Shown here: positions 20,570 to 30,224 of the stretch, in pieces
How the letters are laid out: every line of letters begins with the position of its first letter
Numbering within the stretch: the first letter of the stretch is position 1
Source of the DNA: Halococcus agarilyticus
Lineage (GTDB): Archaea > Halobacteriota > Halobacteria > Halobacteriales > Halococcaceae
Assembly (NCBI RefSeq): GCF_000334895.1
Contig: NZ_BAFM01000010.1
Coordinates: 1-64,000 of the forward strand
Length of the DNA: 64,000 bases
Reading direction: 5' to 3'
Made by a program: the position numbers and the translations under genes
The notes under the pieces: model-generated
Seen by the model: only the letters and a program-made list of their open reading frames with translations
The model's database searches: none
Told to the model about the DNA's origin: nothing

Positions 20570-20774
20570 TGCGGCGCGGATGCGGTCGCGGAGCGGGCCT
20601 GGTGGATGAAGGGCGAGGCCCGCGAAGCGCTGCTCGCGAGTCGTTCCTCCCCGCTCGCTATTCGAGACGCTTCACTTCGTTCGCGCCTCGCAGCCGAGGG
20701 CTTCCGTGGTGCGGTTGCAGAGCGGTCGCGGTCTTTTTCCCCAAGTTTTTGCCGAGCGAGCGCGCGAAGCGCGC
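20570..20774 (-). repeat. Dispersed intergenic repeat copy and GC hairpin downstream of thsA
   Basis: About 20570-20618 is an inverse copy of the repeat seen around hemL (GGATGAAGGGCGAGGCCCGC). A hairpin with a GAA loop (GCGCGC-GAA-GCGCGC, 20760-20774) lies 20 nt beyond the thermosome stop; on the minus strand a T-run (cttttt) sits between stop and hairpin. The gap 20493-20794 holds no convincing gene. Confidence 0.5.
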
Positions 20775-20794
20775 GAGCGAGGGAAAAAGTGGGC

Positions 20795-22474
20795 TTACAT
20801 CATGCCGCCCATGCCACCCATCCCGCCCATGCCACCCATGCCGCCGGGTGCGCCACCGGGACCGCCGGGGCCGCCCGCCTCCTCGCCACCCTCGGTGGTG
20901 AGGTCGCCGGCCGAGATGATGTCGTCGATCTTGAGCACGAGGTTCGCGGCCTCAGTAGCGCTCGCCAGGGCCTGCTCCTTGGCGTGGGCCGGCTCGACGA
21001 CGCCGGCCTCGTAGGTGTCCTCGACGTCGCCGTCGTAGACGTTCAGACCCGCGTGCTCGTCACCGGACTCGTGGGCCGAGCGGAGGTCGACGAGGGTGTC
21101 GATCGGATCGAGGCCCGCGTTCTCCGAGAGGACGCGGGGGACGAGTTCGAGCGAGTCGGCGAACGCCTCGACCGCGAGCTGCTCGCGCCCGCTCACGGAG
21201 TCGGCGTACTCGCGGAGCCGGGAGGCGAGTTCGACCTCGATCGCGCCGCCGCCGGCGAGCACACGCCCGTCGGAGACGGTCTGAGCGACGACCTCCAGCG
21301 CGTCCGTGATGCCGCGTTCGAGCTCGTCGACCACGTGGTCGGTCGAGCCCCGGAGGAGGATCGTGACGCCGTGGGAGTCATCGCCCTCGACGTAGAACAG
21401 GCCCCCTTCCTCGTCGCGCGTCACCGAGCCGGTGCCGAGGTCGTCGGCACGCGCGCTGTTCAGGTCCGAGACGATGTTCGCCCCGAGGACTTCCTTCAGG
21501 AACTCGATGTCGGATTTCTTCGCCCGGCGCACGGCCAGGATGCCCTCCTTCGCGAGGTAGTGCTGGGCGAGGTCGTCGATGCCCTTCTGGCAGAACACGA
21601 CATCAGCGCCGGTTTCCTTGATCTGCTCGACCTTGGCCTTCAGCTGCTCGTCCTCCTGGTCGAGGAACTGCTGGAGCTGGTCGGGATCCGAGAGGCTGAC
21701 CTGCGAATCGACGTTCGCCTCCTCGACCTCGACGGCCTCGCTCAGCAGGAGCACCGAGGCGTCCTCGACCTCGGTCGGCATGTTGTCGTGAACCGGGTCC
21801 TTGCTGATGACTGCGCCGTCGAGGAGCGTCGAGTCGCTCGCGGACTGGCCGGTCTGGGTCTCGATGTTGACGTACTCGAGGTCCACGACGTTCTCGCCGG
21901 TCTCGGTCTCGACGGTCACGTTTTGAACCGCGTCGACGATGAGGTTCGCGAGCTGCTCCTTGTTCGACTCGGCTCCCTTGCCGGTCATCGAGGTCTCGGC
22001 GACCTTGCGGACCCGCTCGGTGTCGTCGGCGTCGATCTGCTCGGCGAGGTCGTCGATCTCCGCGCGGGCGTGGTCGCTCGCCATCTGGAGGCCCTTGATG
22101 ATCGCCGTCGGGTGGATGTCCTGTTCGAGGAGCCCCTCGGCGTTCTTGAGGAGTTCGCCCGCGACCGCGACCGCCGTCGTGGTGCCGTCGCCCGCCTCGT
22201 CCTCCTGGGTCTCGGCGACCTCGACGATCATCTCCGCCGTGGGGTTGTTGATGTCCATCTCGGTCAGGATGGTGACGCCGTCGTTCGTCACCGTGACGTC
22301 GCCCATCGAGGAGACGAGCATCTTGTCCATCCCCTTCGGCCCGAGTGTCGATCGAACCGAGTCCGATACTGCGCGTGCCGCGTTGATGTTGTGGGACTGA
22401 GCGTCCTCGTCCTGGACGCGCTGGGAGTCGTCGCCCATGATGATCATGGGTTGGCCCTGCATTCGCTGACTCAT
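20795..22474 (-). CDS. thsA: Thermosome (group II chaperonin) subunit
   Basis: A 559-residue ATP-dependent folding chaperonin subunit that assembles into double-ring complexes in the cytoplasm. Motifs include LGPKGMDKMLV (about 46-56), the nucleotide site GDGTTTAV (about 94-101), GGGAIEVELA near residue 400 and the Gly/Met-rich GGM tail. Subunit letter is uncertain because haloarchaea have two or three paralogues. The promoter carries a strong TATA box (22502-22510), as expected for a heat-inducible gene. It stands alone. Confidence 0.95.
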   Translation of the reverse strand: MSQRMQGQPMIIMGDDSQRVQDEDAQSHNINAARAVSDSVRSTLGPKGMDKMLVSSMGDVTVTNDGVTILTEMDINNPTAEMIVEVAETQEDEAGDGTTTAVAVAGELLKNAEGLLEQDIHPTAIIKGLQMASDHARAEIDDLAEQIDADDTERVRKVAETSMTGKGAESNKEQLANLIVDAVQNVTVETETGENVVDLEYVNIETQTGQSASDSTLLDGAVISKDPVHDNMPTEVEDASVLLLSEAVEVEEANVDSQVSLSDPDQLQQFLDQEDEQLKAKVEQIKETGADVVFCQKGIDDLAQHYLAKEGILAVRRAKKSDIEFLKEVLGANIVSDLNSARADDLGTGSVTRDEEGGLFYVEGDDSHGVTILLRGSTDHVVDELERGITDALEVVAQTVSDGRVLAGGGAIEVELASRLREYADSVSGREQLAVEAFADSLELVPRVLSENAGLDPIDTLVDLRSAHESGDEHAGLNVYDGDVEDTYEAGVVEPAHAKEQALASATEAANLVLKIDDIISAGDLTTEGGEEAGGPGGPGGAPGGMGGMGGMGGMGGMM

Positions 22475-22501
22475 GATTCACCGACCGATTGAATGTGCTT
22501 C

Positions 22502-22510
22502 TATAAAAAA
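22502..22510 (-). promoter_or_regulatory. TATA box of the thermosome gene
   Basis: On the minus strand the sequence gttttttata is centred about 32 nt before ATG 22474, giving a very short leader. The T-rich core resembles haloarchaeal heat-shock chaperonin promoters. Confidence 0.6.
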
Positions 22511-22651
22511 CTATCCATTGCTGCCGAAGCGATGTCGAGGATGCTCACGAACCGAGAGTACGCAAACCACCCGACGATGTGCTCACGAACGACGAATCAT
22601 GCAGGGTGTTATCGATGACTGTGATGCGAGCTACGACAGCGGCGACTGTAA

Positions 22652-22659
22652 TTTATATA
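22652..22659 (+). promoter_or_regulatory. TATA box of nucleoside phosphorylase gene
   Basis: The sequence tttatata is centred 27 nt before ATG 22683. It fixes that ATG as the start of a leaderless mRNA and rules out the long upstream extension of the frame. Confidence 0.65.
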
Positions 22660-22682
22660 CATCGACGGCCTTCCTCGGACGA

Positions 22683-23435
22683 ATGCCGTACCCGAACAGT
22701 CCGGACAAGCACGATTGGGAGGCGCTGATCACGCCGCGGGCGAGCCTCGAGTACTTCCACGACGAGCCGGATCCGGTACCGAAATCGCTCGTCCTGTGTT
22801 TCCACGACGGACTTCTCGACCACGTTGCCGAGAGCTACGCCGTCACCGAGTTCGAGACGTGGGATACGGGATACGCACTCGACACCACCGATGGGCGGGT
22901 CGGGATCGTTCGCGTGCCTGGCGTCGGCGCGCCGGTGACCGCCCTGGTGATGGAGAAGTTGATCACCCGCGGAACCGAGCGGTTCCTCGCGCTCGGACAC
23001 GTCGGCAGCCTCCAGCCGGACGTCGAACTCGGCGATCTTGTGATCGTGGACCGCGCGCTGCGCGACGAAGGGACCTCCCATCACTACCTCGATGCCGGGA
23101 CGTACGTCGACGCGACACCCGCGCTGTGTGACCAACTCGAAGCTGCACTCGATGCAGTCGACGAAACCCACCACACTGGCCCGACGTGGACCACGGACGC
23201 GATCTACCGGGAGACGATCCCAGAGATCGAGCGCTACCGTGAGGACGGGATCATCACGGTGGACATGGAGGCCGCGGCGGTGTTCGCGATCGCGGAGCGT
23301 CGCGGTGTCGATGCGGGCGCGCTGTTCACCATCAGCGATCACCTCGACCCGTCGGGCTGGGAGCCACGGTTCACGGAGACGGGCGAGCACCTCGAACGTG
23401 CGTTCGCGCGGGCCGTCGCGGCGCTCACAGGGTGA
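22683..23435 (+). CDS. Nucleoside phosphorylase (uridine phosphorylase-like)
   Basis: A 250-residue member of the PNP/UDP phosphorylase superfamily, which splits nucleosides with phosphate in salvage. The family signature appears as GHVGSLQPDVELGDLVI (about 102-118), and VDMEAAAVFAIAE (about 195-207) supplies the substrate-binding Met-Glu. A usual GTxG in the signature is GHVG here, so substrate choice is uncertain between uridine and purine nucleosides. Its leaderless promoter is clear. Confidence 0.85.
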   Translation: MPYPNSPDKHDWEALITPRASLEYFHDEPDPVPKSLVLCFHDGLLDHVAESYAVTEFETWDTGYALDTTDGRVGIVRVPGVGAPVTALVMEKLITRGTERFLALGHVGSLQPDVELGDLVIVDRALRDEGTSHHYLDAGTYVDATPALCDQLEAALDAVDETHHTGPTWTTDAIYRETIPEIERYREDGIITVDMEAAAVFAIAERRGVDAGALFTISDHLDPSGWEPRFTETGEHLERAFARAVAALTG

Positions 23436-23436
23436 C

Positions 23437-23835
23437 TCACTCGACTGGTTCCTTCCAGTGGACTGTGACTGTGCCGATCACGAAGTCGTCGCCCGTGCTA
23501 GCGTCGCGGACGAACCGAAGCGTGTTGGTGCCCTCCACGAGGTCCGCGCCGGTGATCGGGTCCATCCAGTACTGCCAGCCGTCGGCGGGCGGGATATCGA
23601 AGCCCGTGAGCGCGTCGCCATTGACGAGGATTTCGTGGTCGTATGCCGAGATGTCGAAGACCTGGAGTTCGAGGTACGGGTCGACGACCGGCTCGGTGGG
23701 GACGGTGAACTCGAACTCGCTCGAACGGTGGTTGCCGACGAACTCCGCCCACGACACGTCGAGTCCGTCGGCGCTATCGCCGAGGTATTCCTGGACGGTG
23801 AGGAGCGCGTAGTTCGCACGGGTGGGCTGATTCAT
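23437..23835 (-). CDS. Conserved haloarchaeal protein, beta-sandwich-like
   Basis: A 132-residue acidic soluble protein with no signal or membrane segment. Alternating strands (EFEFTVP, YLELQVFDI, HEILVNGDAL, FVIGTVTVHW) suggest an all-beta carbohydrate-binding-like or galactose-binding-like fold. ATG 23835 is preferred because the upstream part of the frame is low in acidic residues and lacks homology-like features. It converges with the phosphorylase gene, one base apart. I do not recognise a named family with certainty. Confidence 0.65.
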   Translation of the reverse strand: MNQPTRANYALLTVQEYLGDSADGLDVSWAEFVGNHRSSEFEFTVPTEPVVDPYLELQVFDISAYDHEILVNGDALTGFDIPPADGWQYWMDPITGADLVEGTNTLRFVRDASTGDDFVIGTVTVHWKEPVE

Positions 23836-23973
23836 CGTGTGCGTTCTCGCCTGCCGGGGACCTAAACCCGCCGCCTCCACTCGGGATGGGACGTCATCGA
23901 ATTCTGATCTATCACCGAAACGTCTCCCGTGCACGCCCGATATAGCTGTTGTTCGCCCAGCTACGGACCTCGC

Positions 23974-24417
23974 TCATCCGTCGAGTAGCGTTGCTGCATC
24001 GACTTCGGTGAGCACGCCGTTCCGGACGAACACCGCCAGCAGCTTCGGCGTCGTCACCAGACGAGTGTCGATCAGCGACGCGTGGACCAGGCCGAGTTGA
24101 TTGAACTCGTCGCACAGGAACATCGCCGCATCCGTGTCGTTCGCGAGCGTGACCGCAGCGTTCCCCCCGTCGTCGAGCGGGAAGTCCGCATCGAGGTCGC
24201 TTTGCCGGACGTCGAGCTCGTCGCGACGGTCGAGCACCGCTTCCGCGGCCTGGCTCTGTGCGTCCGCGTACGACGCGACGTCTTCGAGTTCGTTCACGAC
24301 TTCTCTCGGGACGAGAACCTCGTACTCGCGGTAGAGACAGTCGAGCGGCGACGGATCGTGCTCGGCGGCGGTCCCGAGGCTGACGAGGGCCGACGTATCG
24401 GCGACGACACACGCCAT
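23974..24417 (-). CDS. PIN-domain nuclease, likely toxin
   Basis: A 147-residue PIN-like protein with VADTSALVSLG at the N-terminus (first catalytic Asp), EVVNELED near residue 42, a later acidic region (DDGGNAAVTLA) and LCDEFNQL with the final Asp. PIN nucleases cut RNA and commonly act as toxins. Its ATG follows the stop codon of the upstream RHH protein directly (TAG-ATG), a typical toxin-antitoxin arrangement. Target RNA is unknown. Confidence 0.75.
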   Translation of the reverse strand: MACVVADTSALVSLGTAAEHDPSPLDCLYREYEVLVPREVVNELEDVASYADAQSQAAEAVLDRRDELDVRQSDLDADFPLDDGGNAAVTLANDTDAAMFLCDEFNQLGLVHASLIDTRLVTTPKLLAVFVRNGVLTEVDAATLLDG

Positions 24418-24726
24418 CTATAGGTCGGCCAACTCCTCGGTGAGCGAATCGTCGAGTTGGCGCTTTAGCACCCGGAAGTTCGCCGCCTCTTCGGGACCGA
24501 CGAGCGCCTTCAACTGCTCGAAGGTGATCTCGTCGTCGTAGTACGCGCCCGCAATTTCCTGGGTCAGCCGGTCGTCGTGGGCGGCGTCCCGAAGGTACTC
24601 CCGCAGCGCGTCGGTCAGCACGTCGGTGCGGTCGGTCCCGAGGACCGTCGCCAGCGCATCCGCGCGCTCGATGAGCTTCTCGGAGGCGCGGAACTGGACG
24701 CGGCGTTTGTCGCTGCTCATCTTCAT
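24418..24726 (-). CDS. Ribbon-helix-helix antitoxin-like protein
   Basis: A 102-residue protein whose N-terminus (RRVQFRASEKLIERADALATVLG) fits a ribbon-helix-helix DNA-binding domain, followed by an acidic C-terminal half that could wrap the toxin. It is co-transcribed with the PIN gene, with no spacer. Starts at ATG 24726 or ATG 24720 are both possible. Autorepression is typical of such pairs but no operator could be picked out. Confidence 0.7.
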   Translation of the reverse strand: MKMSSDKRRVQFRASEKLIERADALATVLGTDRTDVLTDALREYLRDAAHDDRLTQEIAGAYYDDEITFEQLKALVGPEEAANFRVLKRQLDDSLTEELADL

Positions 24727-24817
24727 CTATCTTCAGGTGTGAGCTCGCAAAACTCTTGTGTACAATGTGAGCCAAGAAGTCTCCTCTTTCCATCTTACCG
24801 ATGAGTAGAGGAACTAT

Positions 24818-25612
24818 TCACAGCGAATTTCGGATATGGAAAAGCACTTTTACGAGATAGATCGAGATTGATTGGTAGTTCTCTATTTCACCATCGGATA
24901 TGTCTGTTTCAATCGAATGTGCTTCTGCGTTCGATGGTTTTCTGATCGAATTTAGCTCTCTAATGAAGTTATCGTCAACCTCGCCAGAATAGTGTTCGAA
25001 ATCAGACTGTAACTCTTTGAAATTCTCTATGAGCTCATAAAAACTATGGAATTCTGATGAATCAGGGTCGTAGTATATCTCGATTCTATCCGTGCCATAT
25101 TTTCTCCGTAACACATCAATTAGGAGATTCTCAATCAGTTTTCTCGTCAATATGAGCGTAGCATCGTTTATACCAAGCTGATAGCAGGTGTTTATCCTCT
25201 CTATGAGACCTGGGTAGAACGTTCCTGCAACGTTGTCGATGTCGAGAAACGGTTCTGAGTGGGTTGGAACTTGTGGGTGAGCGATCGTATCTGAATCGTG
25301 TTTTAGTGCTTCTAGTGCTGGATATTCTCGAAGCTCTTCTGCATCGGTGCCACCAGTTGAAGAGTACACTCGGCGCATTATTCCAAGTGCGAGTTTTTGA
25401 TTTTCCTGATGAACCTCTCGAATAAAGATTCGGGTTGATCTGTGTCGCTCTTCGCTTTTTATCCTCCACCTACTCATCAATCGATTGCTTTTTGCGATTT
25501 CAAGGACACCGAACTCTGCTGCTATTGATTCCCATCTTCTGTAGTCGATTTGCTCGTTCACACAGAATCGAGCAAACTGTGCGAACAGAGCCTGCTGTTG
25601 GTCCGGTATCAT
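24818..25612 (-). CDS. HEPN-like (DUF4145-like) protein, AT-rich accessory gene
   Basis: A 264-residue protein in strikingly AT-rich DNA, unlike its neighbours. The C-terminal half has DATLILTRKLIENLLIDVLRRKYG and the motif NSIRKPSNAEAHS, which fit the helical DUF4145/HEPN-like domain with an R-x(n)-N-x3-H pattern. The N-terminal half is a mixed helical region. HEPN proteins often act in defence or toxin-antitoxin systems. Codon usage and location between a toxin-antitoxin pair and a tRNA gene suggest horizontal transfer. The exact role is not known. Confidence 0.7.
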   Translation of the reverse strand: MIPDQQQALFAQFARFCVNEQIDYRRWESIAAEFGVLEIAKSNRLMSRWRIKSEERHRSTRIFIREVHQENQKLALGIMRRVYSSTGGTDAEELREYPALEALKHDSDTIAHPQVPTHSEPFLDIDNVAGTFYPGLIERINTCYQLGINDATLILTRKLIENLLIDVLRRKYGTDRIEIYYDPDSSEFHSFYELIENFKELQSDFEHYSGEVDDNFIRELNSIRKPSNAEAHSIETDISDGEIENYQSISIYLVKVLFHIRNSL

Positions 25613-25810
25613 CGTTGGTTACAAGACCTCACTGGATAGTAATGAATTGTACTACATAGATACATACACAAGTGTAGCATCCGCGAGCGACCGTAGGGAG
25701 CGAGCGGGCCAAGGAACCCCCGGAGGGGGTGACGCAGGCTTTTGATCCACATTTTGCCAGCGAAGGAGCGAGCGGTAGCGAGCGACTGAGCGCAGCAAAA
25801 GGTGGTAGCA

Positions 25811-25883
25811 TGGGCCGGCGCGAATTCGAATCGCGGTTACGGCCACCCGAAGGCCGAAGGATACCAAGCTACCCCACCGGCCC
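25811..25883 (-). tRNA. tRNA-Pro (anticodon CGG)
   Basis: The minus strand folds into a cloverleaf. The acceptor stem GGGCCGG pairs with CCGGCCC. The anticodon stem CGGCC/GGCCG closes the loop TTCGGGT (anticodon CGG). The T stem CGCGA/TCGCG closes the loop TTCGAAT, and the discriminator is A. No intron is present and CCA is not encoded. The AT-rich accessory gene lies on its 3' side, the usual side for integration at tRNA genes. Confidence 0.92.
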
Positions 25884-25949
25884 GCGGCCGAAACCACGAG
25901 CAGGAGCGTGTTAACCCTTCCGTCTCAGCGTGGTCTCGACTCGTAGCAG

Positions 25950-26342
25950 CTACTCGATGGCGAAGTAGCGATCCCAGTGACGACGACAGCCAGGGTTGAA
26001 CGCGCCGTCACACTGCGGGCAGCGATGATCGCTGTCGAGATACGCCGCGATCGAGAATTGCGCGCCACAGCGCCCACAGACCACGGCCCGTTCGTCGAAG
26101 CGTGCCTGCGGCCACCGGCTCGTCTCGTGATCGGCGAGCGCCCCGTGGCACTCGATGCAGGGGTAGAACGTCTCACAGCACGGCAGCGCGATGGCCACGA
26201 CGTCGCGATCGGTCCGGTAGTGCCGACAGCGCGTTTCGGCGTCGACCCCGACGCCACGGATCGGCACGTCGAGTGCATGATCGTCGGTCGCGGTGCGATC
26301 GTCCGCGTCGGACCGGTCGTCTCCATCGATCTGGTCGACCAT
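25950..26342 (-). CDS. CHY zinc-finger protein
   Basis: A 130-residue protein whose first 30 residues are a variable Asp-rich segment. The rest holds a CHY-type zinc finger (CRHY at about 39-42, CC at 55-56, CIEC, CGRC, CPQC), ending in HWDRYF. Enough Cys/His pairs exist for three zinc ions. ATG 26342 overlaps the last base of the trmY stop, so both are probably co-transcribed. Family members are small metal-binding proteins without a settled function. Confidence 0.8.
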   Translation of the reverse strand: MVDQIDGDDRSDADDRTATDDHALDVPIRGVGVDAETRCRHYRTDRDVVAIALPCCETFYPCIECHGALADHETSRWPQARFDERAVVCGRCGAQFSIAAYLDSDHRCPQCDGAFNPGCRRHWDRYFAIE

Positions 26343-26938
26343 CAGTACCGGGTGTACCCCGCGGTGTCGAGCCAGTTGTGCGCGACCGTGATGGCGTGAT
26401 CCGCATGAAGCCGCTCGGGGCCGAGACGCACCCGAGCATCCGCAACCTCGGCCAGCAGCTCGGCCTCGTGGCCGGTGAAATCGCGGTGGTCCGACAGCAC
26501 GAACGCTGGATTCTCCGGTGGGTCGATCTCTCCGACGGGATCGCCGTCCTCGTGGAGCGCGACGATGGTGCTCTCCTCGGCGACCTCCTCCAAGATCGGC
26601 TCGAACCCGCGTCGCGAGAGGAAGACGCCCGGCGAACTCTCGACTTCCATGTGGCCGATGGCCTCCTCGCGCGAATCGAGCGCGTTCCGGACCAGCGCGG
26701 CCGTCGAGCGCTCGTCGGGGTTCAGCCGGCGGAGTTCGCTGCCCTCGAAGCGCACCGCGAACTCGTCGGCGAGCACGAGCCACACCCGAACGTCCTCGCG
26801 GAGATCGTGCGAGAGGAAGAACGCCGAGTTCACACACCGACAGCACACGTCGAGCCGCCCCGCACCACCGGCGAGGTCGTCGAGCGAGAACTCGGCGGTC
26901 GTGGGGGCCTCGTGACCCGAGACGACGAACTGGCGCAT
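26342..26938 (-). CDS. trmY: tRNA (pseudouridine54-N1)-methyltransferase TrmY
   Basis: A 198-residue SPOUT-class methyltransferase that converts pseudouridine 54 to m1-pseudouridine in archaeal tRNA T-loops. The N-terminus [14 protein letters not shown] and the knot region ([26 protein letters not shown]) match TrmY. ATG 26938 is preferred over an ATG three codons earlier because the family starts with MRQF. It is the first gene of a pair with the CHY protein. Pus10, which makes its substrate, is encoded 11 kb away. Confidence 0.92.
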   Translation of the reverse strand: MRQFVVSGHEAPTTAEFSLDDLAGGAGRLDVCCRCVNSAFFLSHDLREDVRVWLVLADEFAVRFEGSELRRLNPDERSTAALVRNALDSREEAIGHMEVESSPGVFLSRRGFEPILEEVAEESTIVALHEDGDPVGEIDPPENPAFVLSDHRDFTGHEAELLAEVADARVRLGPERLHADHAITVAHNWLDTAGYTRY

Positions 26939-26995
26939 ACGCTGCATCGCGGGCGGGAACGAATAGCCCCGTCGATCACCACGTCGGGCCTTCGT

Positions 26996-28300
26996 TCACC
27001 ACGTCAGTCCCTCGTAGGTGAGCCCCTCGCGCGGCTCGACGATCCGCCGGCCGTCGATCACTACTCGACTACTCATCTCGTCGAACGCGCCGTCGAGCGC
27101 CGCGAACTCGTCCCAGTCGGTGACCACGAGCGCACCGTCAGCTCCCCGAAGCGCGTCGGCCGCCGAGCCGGTGTACTCGATATCGGGGTATTTCTCGGCC
27201 ATCGCGCTGGCGGCGACCGGATCGTAGGCCGCCACGTCCGCACCGCGTTCGAGCAGCCCGGCGATGATCGGCGTCGCGCGCGACCCGCGGATGTCGTCGG
27301 TGCCGGGCTTGAACGCCAGCCCGAGCACTGCGATCCGCTTGCCTGCGGGATCGACGTGGCGTTCGAGCAGTTCGAGCATCCGCTCGGGCTGGCGATCGTT
27401 GACGTCGACGATCGCGTCGAGCAGCGTCGGCTCGTAGCCCACCGAGCGCGCGGCGGCCCGGAGCGCGTCGGTGTCCTTCGGGAAGCACGACCCACCCCAG
27501 CCAACGCCCGATCGGAGGAACCGTTCGCCGATCCGGTCGTCGAGCCCGATCGCGTCGGCGACCTCGTAGGAGTCGACGCCGAACTCCTTGCAGACGTTGC
27601 CGAGCTCGTTGATGAGGCTGATCTTCCCCGCGAGGAAGACGTTGTTCGCGTACTTCACCATCGCGGCCTCGCGCCGGCCGGTCTCGACGATCGGCACCTC
27701 ACTCTCGTTTGCAGCGACCAGCGGCTCGTACACACCGTGGAGTCGTTCGAGTGCTCGACTGTCCTTGTCTTCAGTGCCGAACACGAGCTTGTCGGGTTCG
27801 AGGAAGTCCGTAACTGCCGATCCCTGGCTCTGGAACTCGGGGTTGACCGCGACGCCGAACGCCTCGCCCGCGCGCTCCCCCGAGGCGTCTTCGAGGACCG
27901 GGACGAGGCGTTCCTCGACCATCCCCGGGATCACGGTGCTCTTGACCACGACGAGGTGGTAGCCCTCGGTCGCCGCGAGTTCCTCGCCGATGTCGCGCAT
28001 GCCCGCCTCGACCACGGAGAGGTCGATGCTGCCGTCCTCGCGGGTGGGTGTCTGAAGCGCGACGAACGTGACGTCGGTCTCGCGGAGGGCGGCGTGGTCG
28101 GTCGTCGCGCGGAGCCGGTCGCCCGAGTGCGTCGCAACGCGCTCGTCGAGCCCCGGCTCGTGGATCGGCGTCTCGCCGGCGTTCAGGGCATCGACGATCC
28201 TCTCGTCGATGTCGATCGCGACCACACGGTGTCCGAGGTCGGCGAGACAGGCCGCGACGCTCGTGCCGACGTAGCCGCTGCCAACGACGCTGATCTCCAT
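26996..28300 (-). CDS. UDP-glucose 6-dehydrogenase family protein
   Basis: A 434-residue NAD-dependent dehydrogenase that oxidises UDP-glucose (or a related UDP-sugar) to the uronate. It has the N-terminal Rossmann motif [17 protein letters not shown], the central [17 protein letters not shown] and the catalytic cysteine in GGSCFPKD (about residue 253). A C-terminal UDP-binding domain contains [16 protein letters not shown]. It is divergent from a nucleotidylyltransferase and opens a sugar-nucleotide gene block. The closest known haloarchaeal role is AglM in glycan synthesis; substrate is inferred. Confidence 0.92.
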   Translation of the reverse strand: MEISVVGSGYVGTSVAACLADLGHRVVAIDIDERIVDALNAGETPIHEPGLDERVATHSGDRLRATTDHAALRETDVTFVALQTPTREDGSIDLSVVEAGMRDIGEELAATEGYHLVVVKSTVIPGMVEERLVPVLEDASGERAGEAFGVAVNPEFQSQGSAVTDFLEPDKLVFGTEDKDSRALERLHGVYEPLVAANESEVPIVETGRREAAMVKYANNVFLAGKISLINELGNVCKEFGVDSYEVADAIGLDDRIGERFLRSGVGWGGSCFPKDTDALRAAARSVGYEPTLLDAIVDVNDRQPERMLELLERHVDPAGKRIAVLGLAFKPGTDDIRGSRATPIIAGLLERGADVAAYDPVAASAMAEKYPDIEYTGSAADALRGADGALVVTDWDEFAALDGAFDEMSSRVVIDGRRIVEPREGLTYEGLTW

Positions 28301-28426
28301 GCTGGCCCGTTCACCACCTCCGTCCTTGAGCGTTCGGATGGCGACGGCTCGCGCGCGGTGGCCGGTCGAAACGCGGCGACAGGACCGATGAACAGGCTTT
28401 TGCGATCCGGCGCAGGACGAGGGGAC

Positions 28427-29209
28427 ATGAAAGCCGTCGTGATCGCCGCTGGCGAGGGGACTCGCCTCCGGCCGCTCACCGAGGACAAGCCGAAGGGAAT
28501 GGTCGAGATCGACGGGAAACCCATTCTCACGCACTGCTTCGAGTATCTCACCGATCTCGGTGCGGACGAGCTCATCGTCGTCGTCGGCTACAAGAAGGAG
28601 GTCATCGTCAGCCACTACGACGACGAGTTCGAGGGCGTGCCGATCACCTACACCCACCAGCGCGAGCCGAAGGGGATCGCCCACGCCCTGCTCACCGCCG
28701 AGGAGCACATCGACGACGACTTCATGCTGATGCTCGGCGACAACATCTTCGCGGCGAACCTCGCGGACGTCGTGGACCGCCAGCGCGAGGACCGCGCCGA
28801 CGCCGCCTTCCTCGTCGAGGAGGTCCCGATGGAGGAAGCCGACCGGTACGGCGTCTGTGACACCAACGACTACGGCGAGGTCACCGACATCGTGGAAAAG
28901 CCCGACGATCCGCCGACGAACCTCGTGCTCACGGGCTTTTACACGTTCACGCCCGCCATCTTCCACGCCTGCCATCTCGTCCAGCCCTCCGGTCGCGGCG
29001 AGTACGAGGTCTCCGACGCGATCGACCTCCTGCTCCGCTCGGGCCGCACGATCGACGCCGTCAAAATGGACGGCTGGCGGATCGACGTCGGCTACCCCGA
29101 GGACAGGGACGAAGCCGAACGACGGCTCCAGGAACAGCGTGGCGAGGCCAGTGCGGAGACGGACGCCGAGTCCGGAACCGAGACGGCGGACGCAAGTTCG
29201 AACGAGTAA
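28427..29209 (+). CDS. Sugar-1-phosphate nucleotidylyltransferase (RmlA/AglF-like)
   Basis: A 260-residue enzyme of the nucleotidyltransferase family. It shows [22 protein letters not shown] at the N-terminus (in two blocks), the metal site LGDNIF (about 99-104), and VEKPDDP. The last 25 residues are a low-complexity acidic tail. It would activate a sugar phosphate with UTP or dTTP. It is placed head-to-head with UDP-glucose dehydrogenase, suggesting it supplies UDP-glucose, but sugar and base are not settled. The start is the first ATG after the shared spacer. Confidence 0.85.
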   Translation: MKAVVIAAGEGTRLRPLTEDKPKGMVEIDGKPILTHCFEYLTDLGADELIVVVGYKKEVIVSHYDDEFEGVPITYTHQREPKGIAHALLTAEEHIDDDFMLMLGDNIFAANLADVVDRQREDRADAAFLVEEVPMEEADRYGVCDTNDYGEVTDIVEKPDDPPTNLVLTGFYTFTPAIFHACHLVQPSGRGEYEVSDAIDLLLRSGRTIDAVKMDGWRIDVGYPEDRDEAERRLQEQRGEASAETDAESGTETADASSNE

Positions 29210-29222
29210 CGAGCCAGCAGGA

Positions 29223-30224
29223 CTACGCGGTACGGAGCCGTTCGCGGATCGTCTCCTCGACGGTGTGCTCGGCCGACCAGCCGAGGTCGCGCTTCGTTCT
29301 GCTGGTGTCGACCGGGAACGAGTCGACGAGCGTCTCGCCCGACCGGGGGTTTTCGATGATCTCGATGTCGGCATCGATGTCGCGCTCCTCGGCCGCCACG
29401 TCGGCGACCAGCTCGGCGATCTCCTGGACGCTCGGGTCCTCGTCGCTCGCGAGCTCGTACTTCTCGACGCCGGTGTCGCCGCGATCGAGCGCTTCGACCA
29501 GCGCCTCGGCGCTCTCGACGTAGGCGCGTGCGACGTCCTCGACGTGGACGTAGTTGCGCGACTGGGTGCCCGGCTCGTACACCGTGAGCGTCCCGCCCGA
29601 GAGCGCACGATCGAGGAAGAAGTTCGTGACCGTGCCCTTCGAGATCCGCTCGCCGTCGATCGTGTGATCGCCGTAGAGGTTGGCGATCATGAACTGGTGG
29701 GCCGGGAACGCTCCCTCCGAGAAGGTCTCGATCGCGCGCTCGTTCAGCAGCTTGGTCCGGCCGTACCAGTTGAGCGGGTCCCGTGGGTGGTCGACCGTGA
29801 TCGGGAACTCCCGTGGGTCGCCGATGACGCCCATGCTGAACGGGAAGATCAATCCAGCCTCGTGCTTCCGGCAGAACCACGCCACGTTCTCGGTCCCGTG
29901 GACGTTGACCTCGTAGGCGAGGTCCGGGTGATCCGCACAGTCGTCGACGCCGCTGAGTGCGGCGAGATGCATCACGATGTCCGCCCCGGCGAGCGCGTCT
30001 TCGAGCCGCCCGCGGTCGCGGATGTCGACGTGTTCAACCGCGACGTCGCCGACCCCGCGAACGTCGCCGAGATAGAAGTTGTCGAACGCCCTGATCGTCC
30101 ATCCCGGGTGGGCCGCCTGGAGCTGTTTGACGACGCAGCTCCCGATGTACCCCGCCGCGCCGGTGATCGCGACGGTCGTCGTCTCGGCGCTCTCGCCGTC
30201 GGCCTCGGTGTCGGTCGCGCTCAT
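29223..30224 (-). CDS. NAD-dependent epimerase/dehydratase, SDR family
   Basis: A 333-residue extended SDR protein with [14 protein letters not shown] after a 17-residue acidic lead and [11 protein letters not shown]. The catalytic YxxxK is in [11 protein letters not shown], and the [16 protein letters not shown]-like region binds the sugar nucleotide. It is last of a three-gene SDR operon (32319 to 29223), overlapping the previous gene by four bases. It is probably a UDP-sugar epimerase or dehydratase; the exact product is unknown. Confidence 0.85.
   Translation of the reverse strand: MSATDTEADGESAETTTVAITGAAGYIGSCVVKQLQAAHPGWTIRAFDNFYLGDVRGVGDVAVEHVDIRDRGRLEDALAGADIVMHLAALSGVDDCADHPDLAYEVNVHGTENVAWFCRKHEAGLIFPFSMGVIGDPREFPITVDHPRDPLNWYGRTKLLNERAIETFSEGAFPAHQFMIANLYGDHTIDGERISKGTVTNFFLDRALSGGTLTVYEPGTQSRNYVHVEDVARAYVESAEALVEALDRGDTGVEKYELASDEDPSVQEIAELVADVAAEERDIDADIEIIENPRSGETLVDSFPVDTSRTKRDLGWSAEHTVEETIRERLRTA

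Noticed and set aside
25673-25811. gtagcat duplicated near the tRNA-Pro 3' end as an attachment site
   Set aside because: The match is only seven bases and does not include the tRNA 3' end, so it is too weak to call.
26102-28426. Very long plus-strand extension of the nucleotidylyltransferase frame
   Set aside because: It runs antisense through trmY and UDP-glucose dehydrogenase; the family start is at 28427.
28301-29608. Upstream extension of the UDP-glucose dehydrogenase frame
   Set aside because: It runs antisense through the nucleotidylyltransferase; the family start [12 protein letters not shown] is at 28300.
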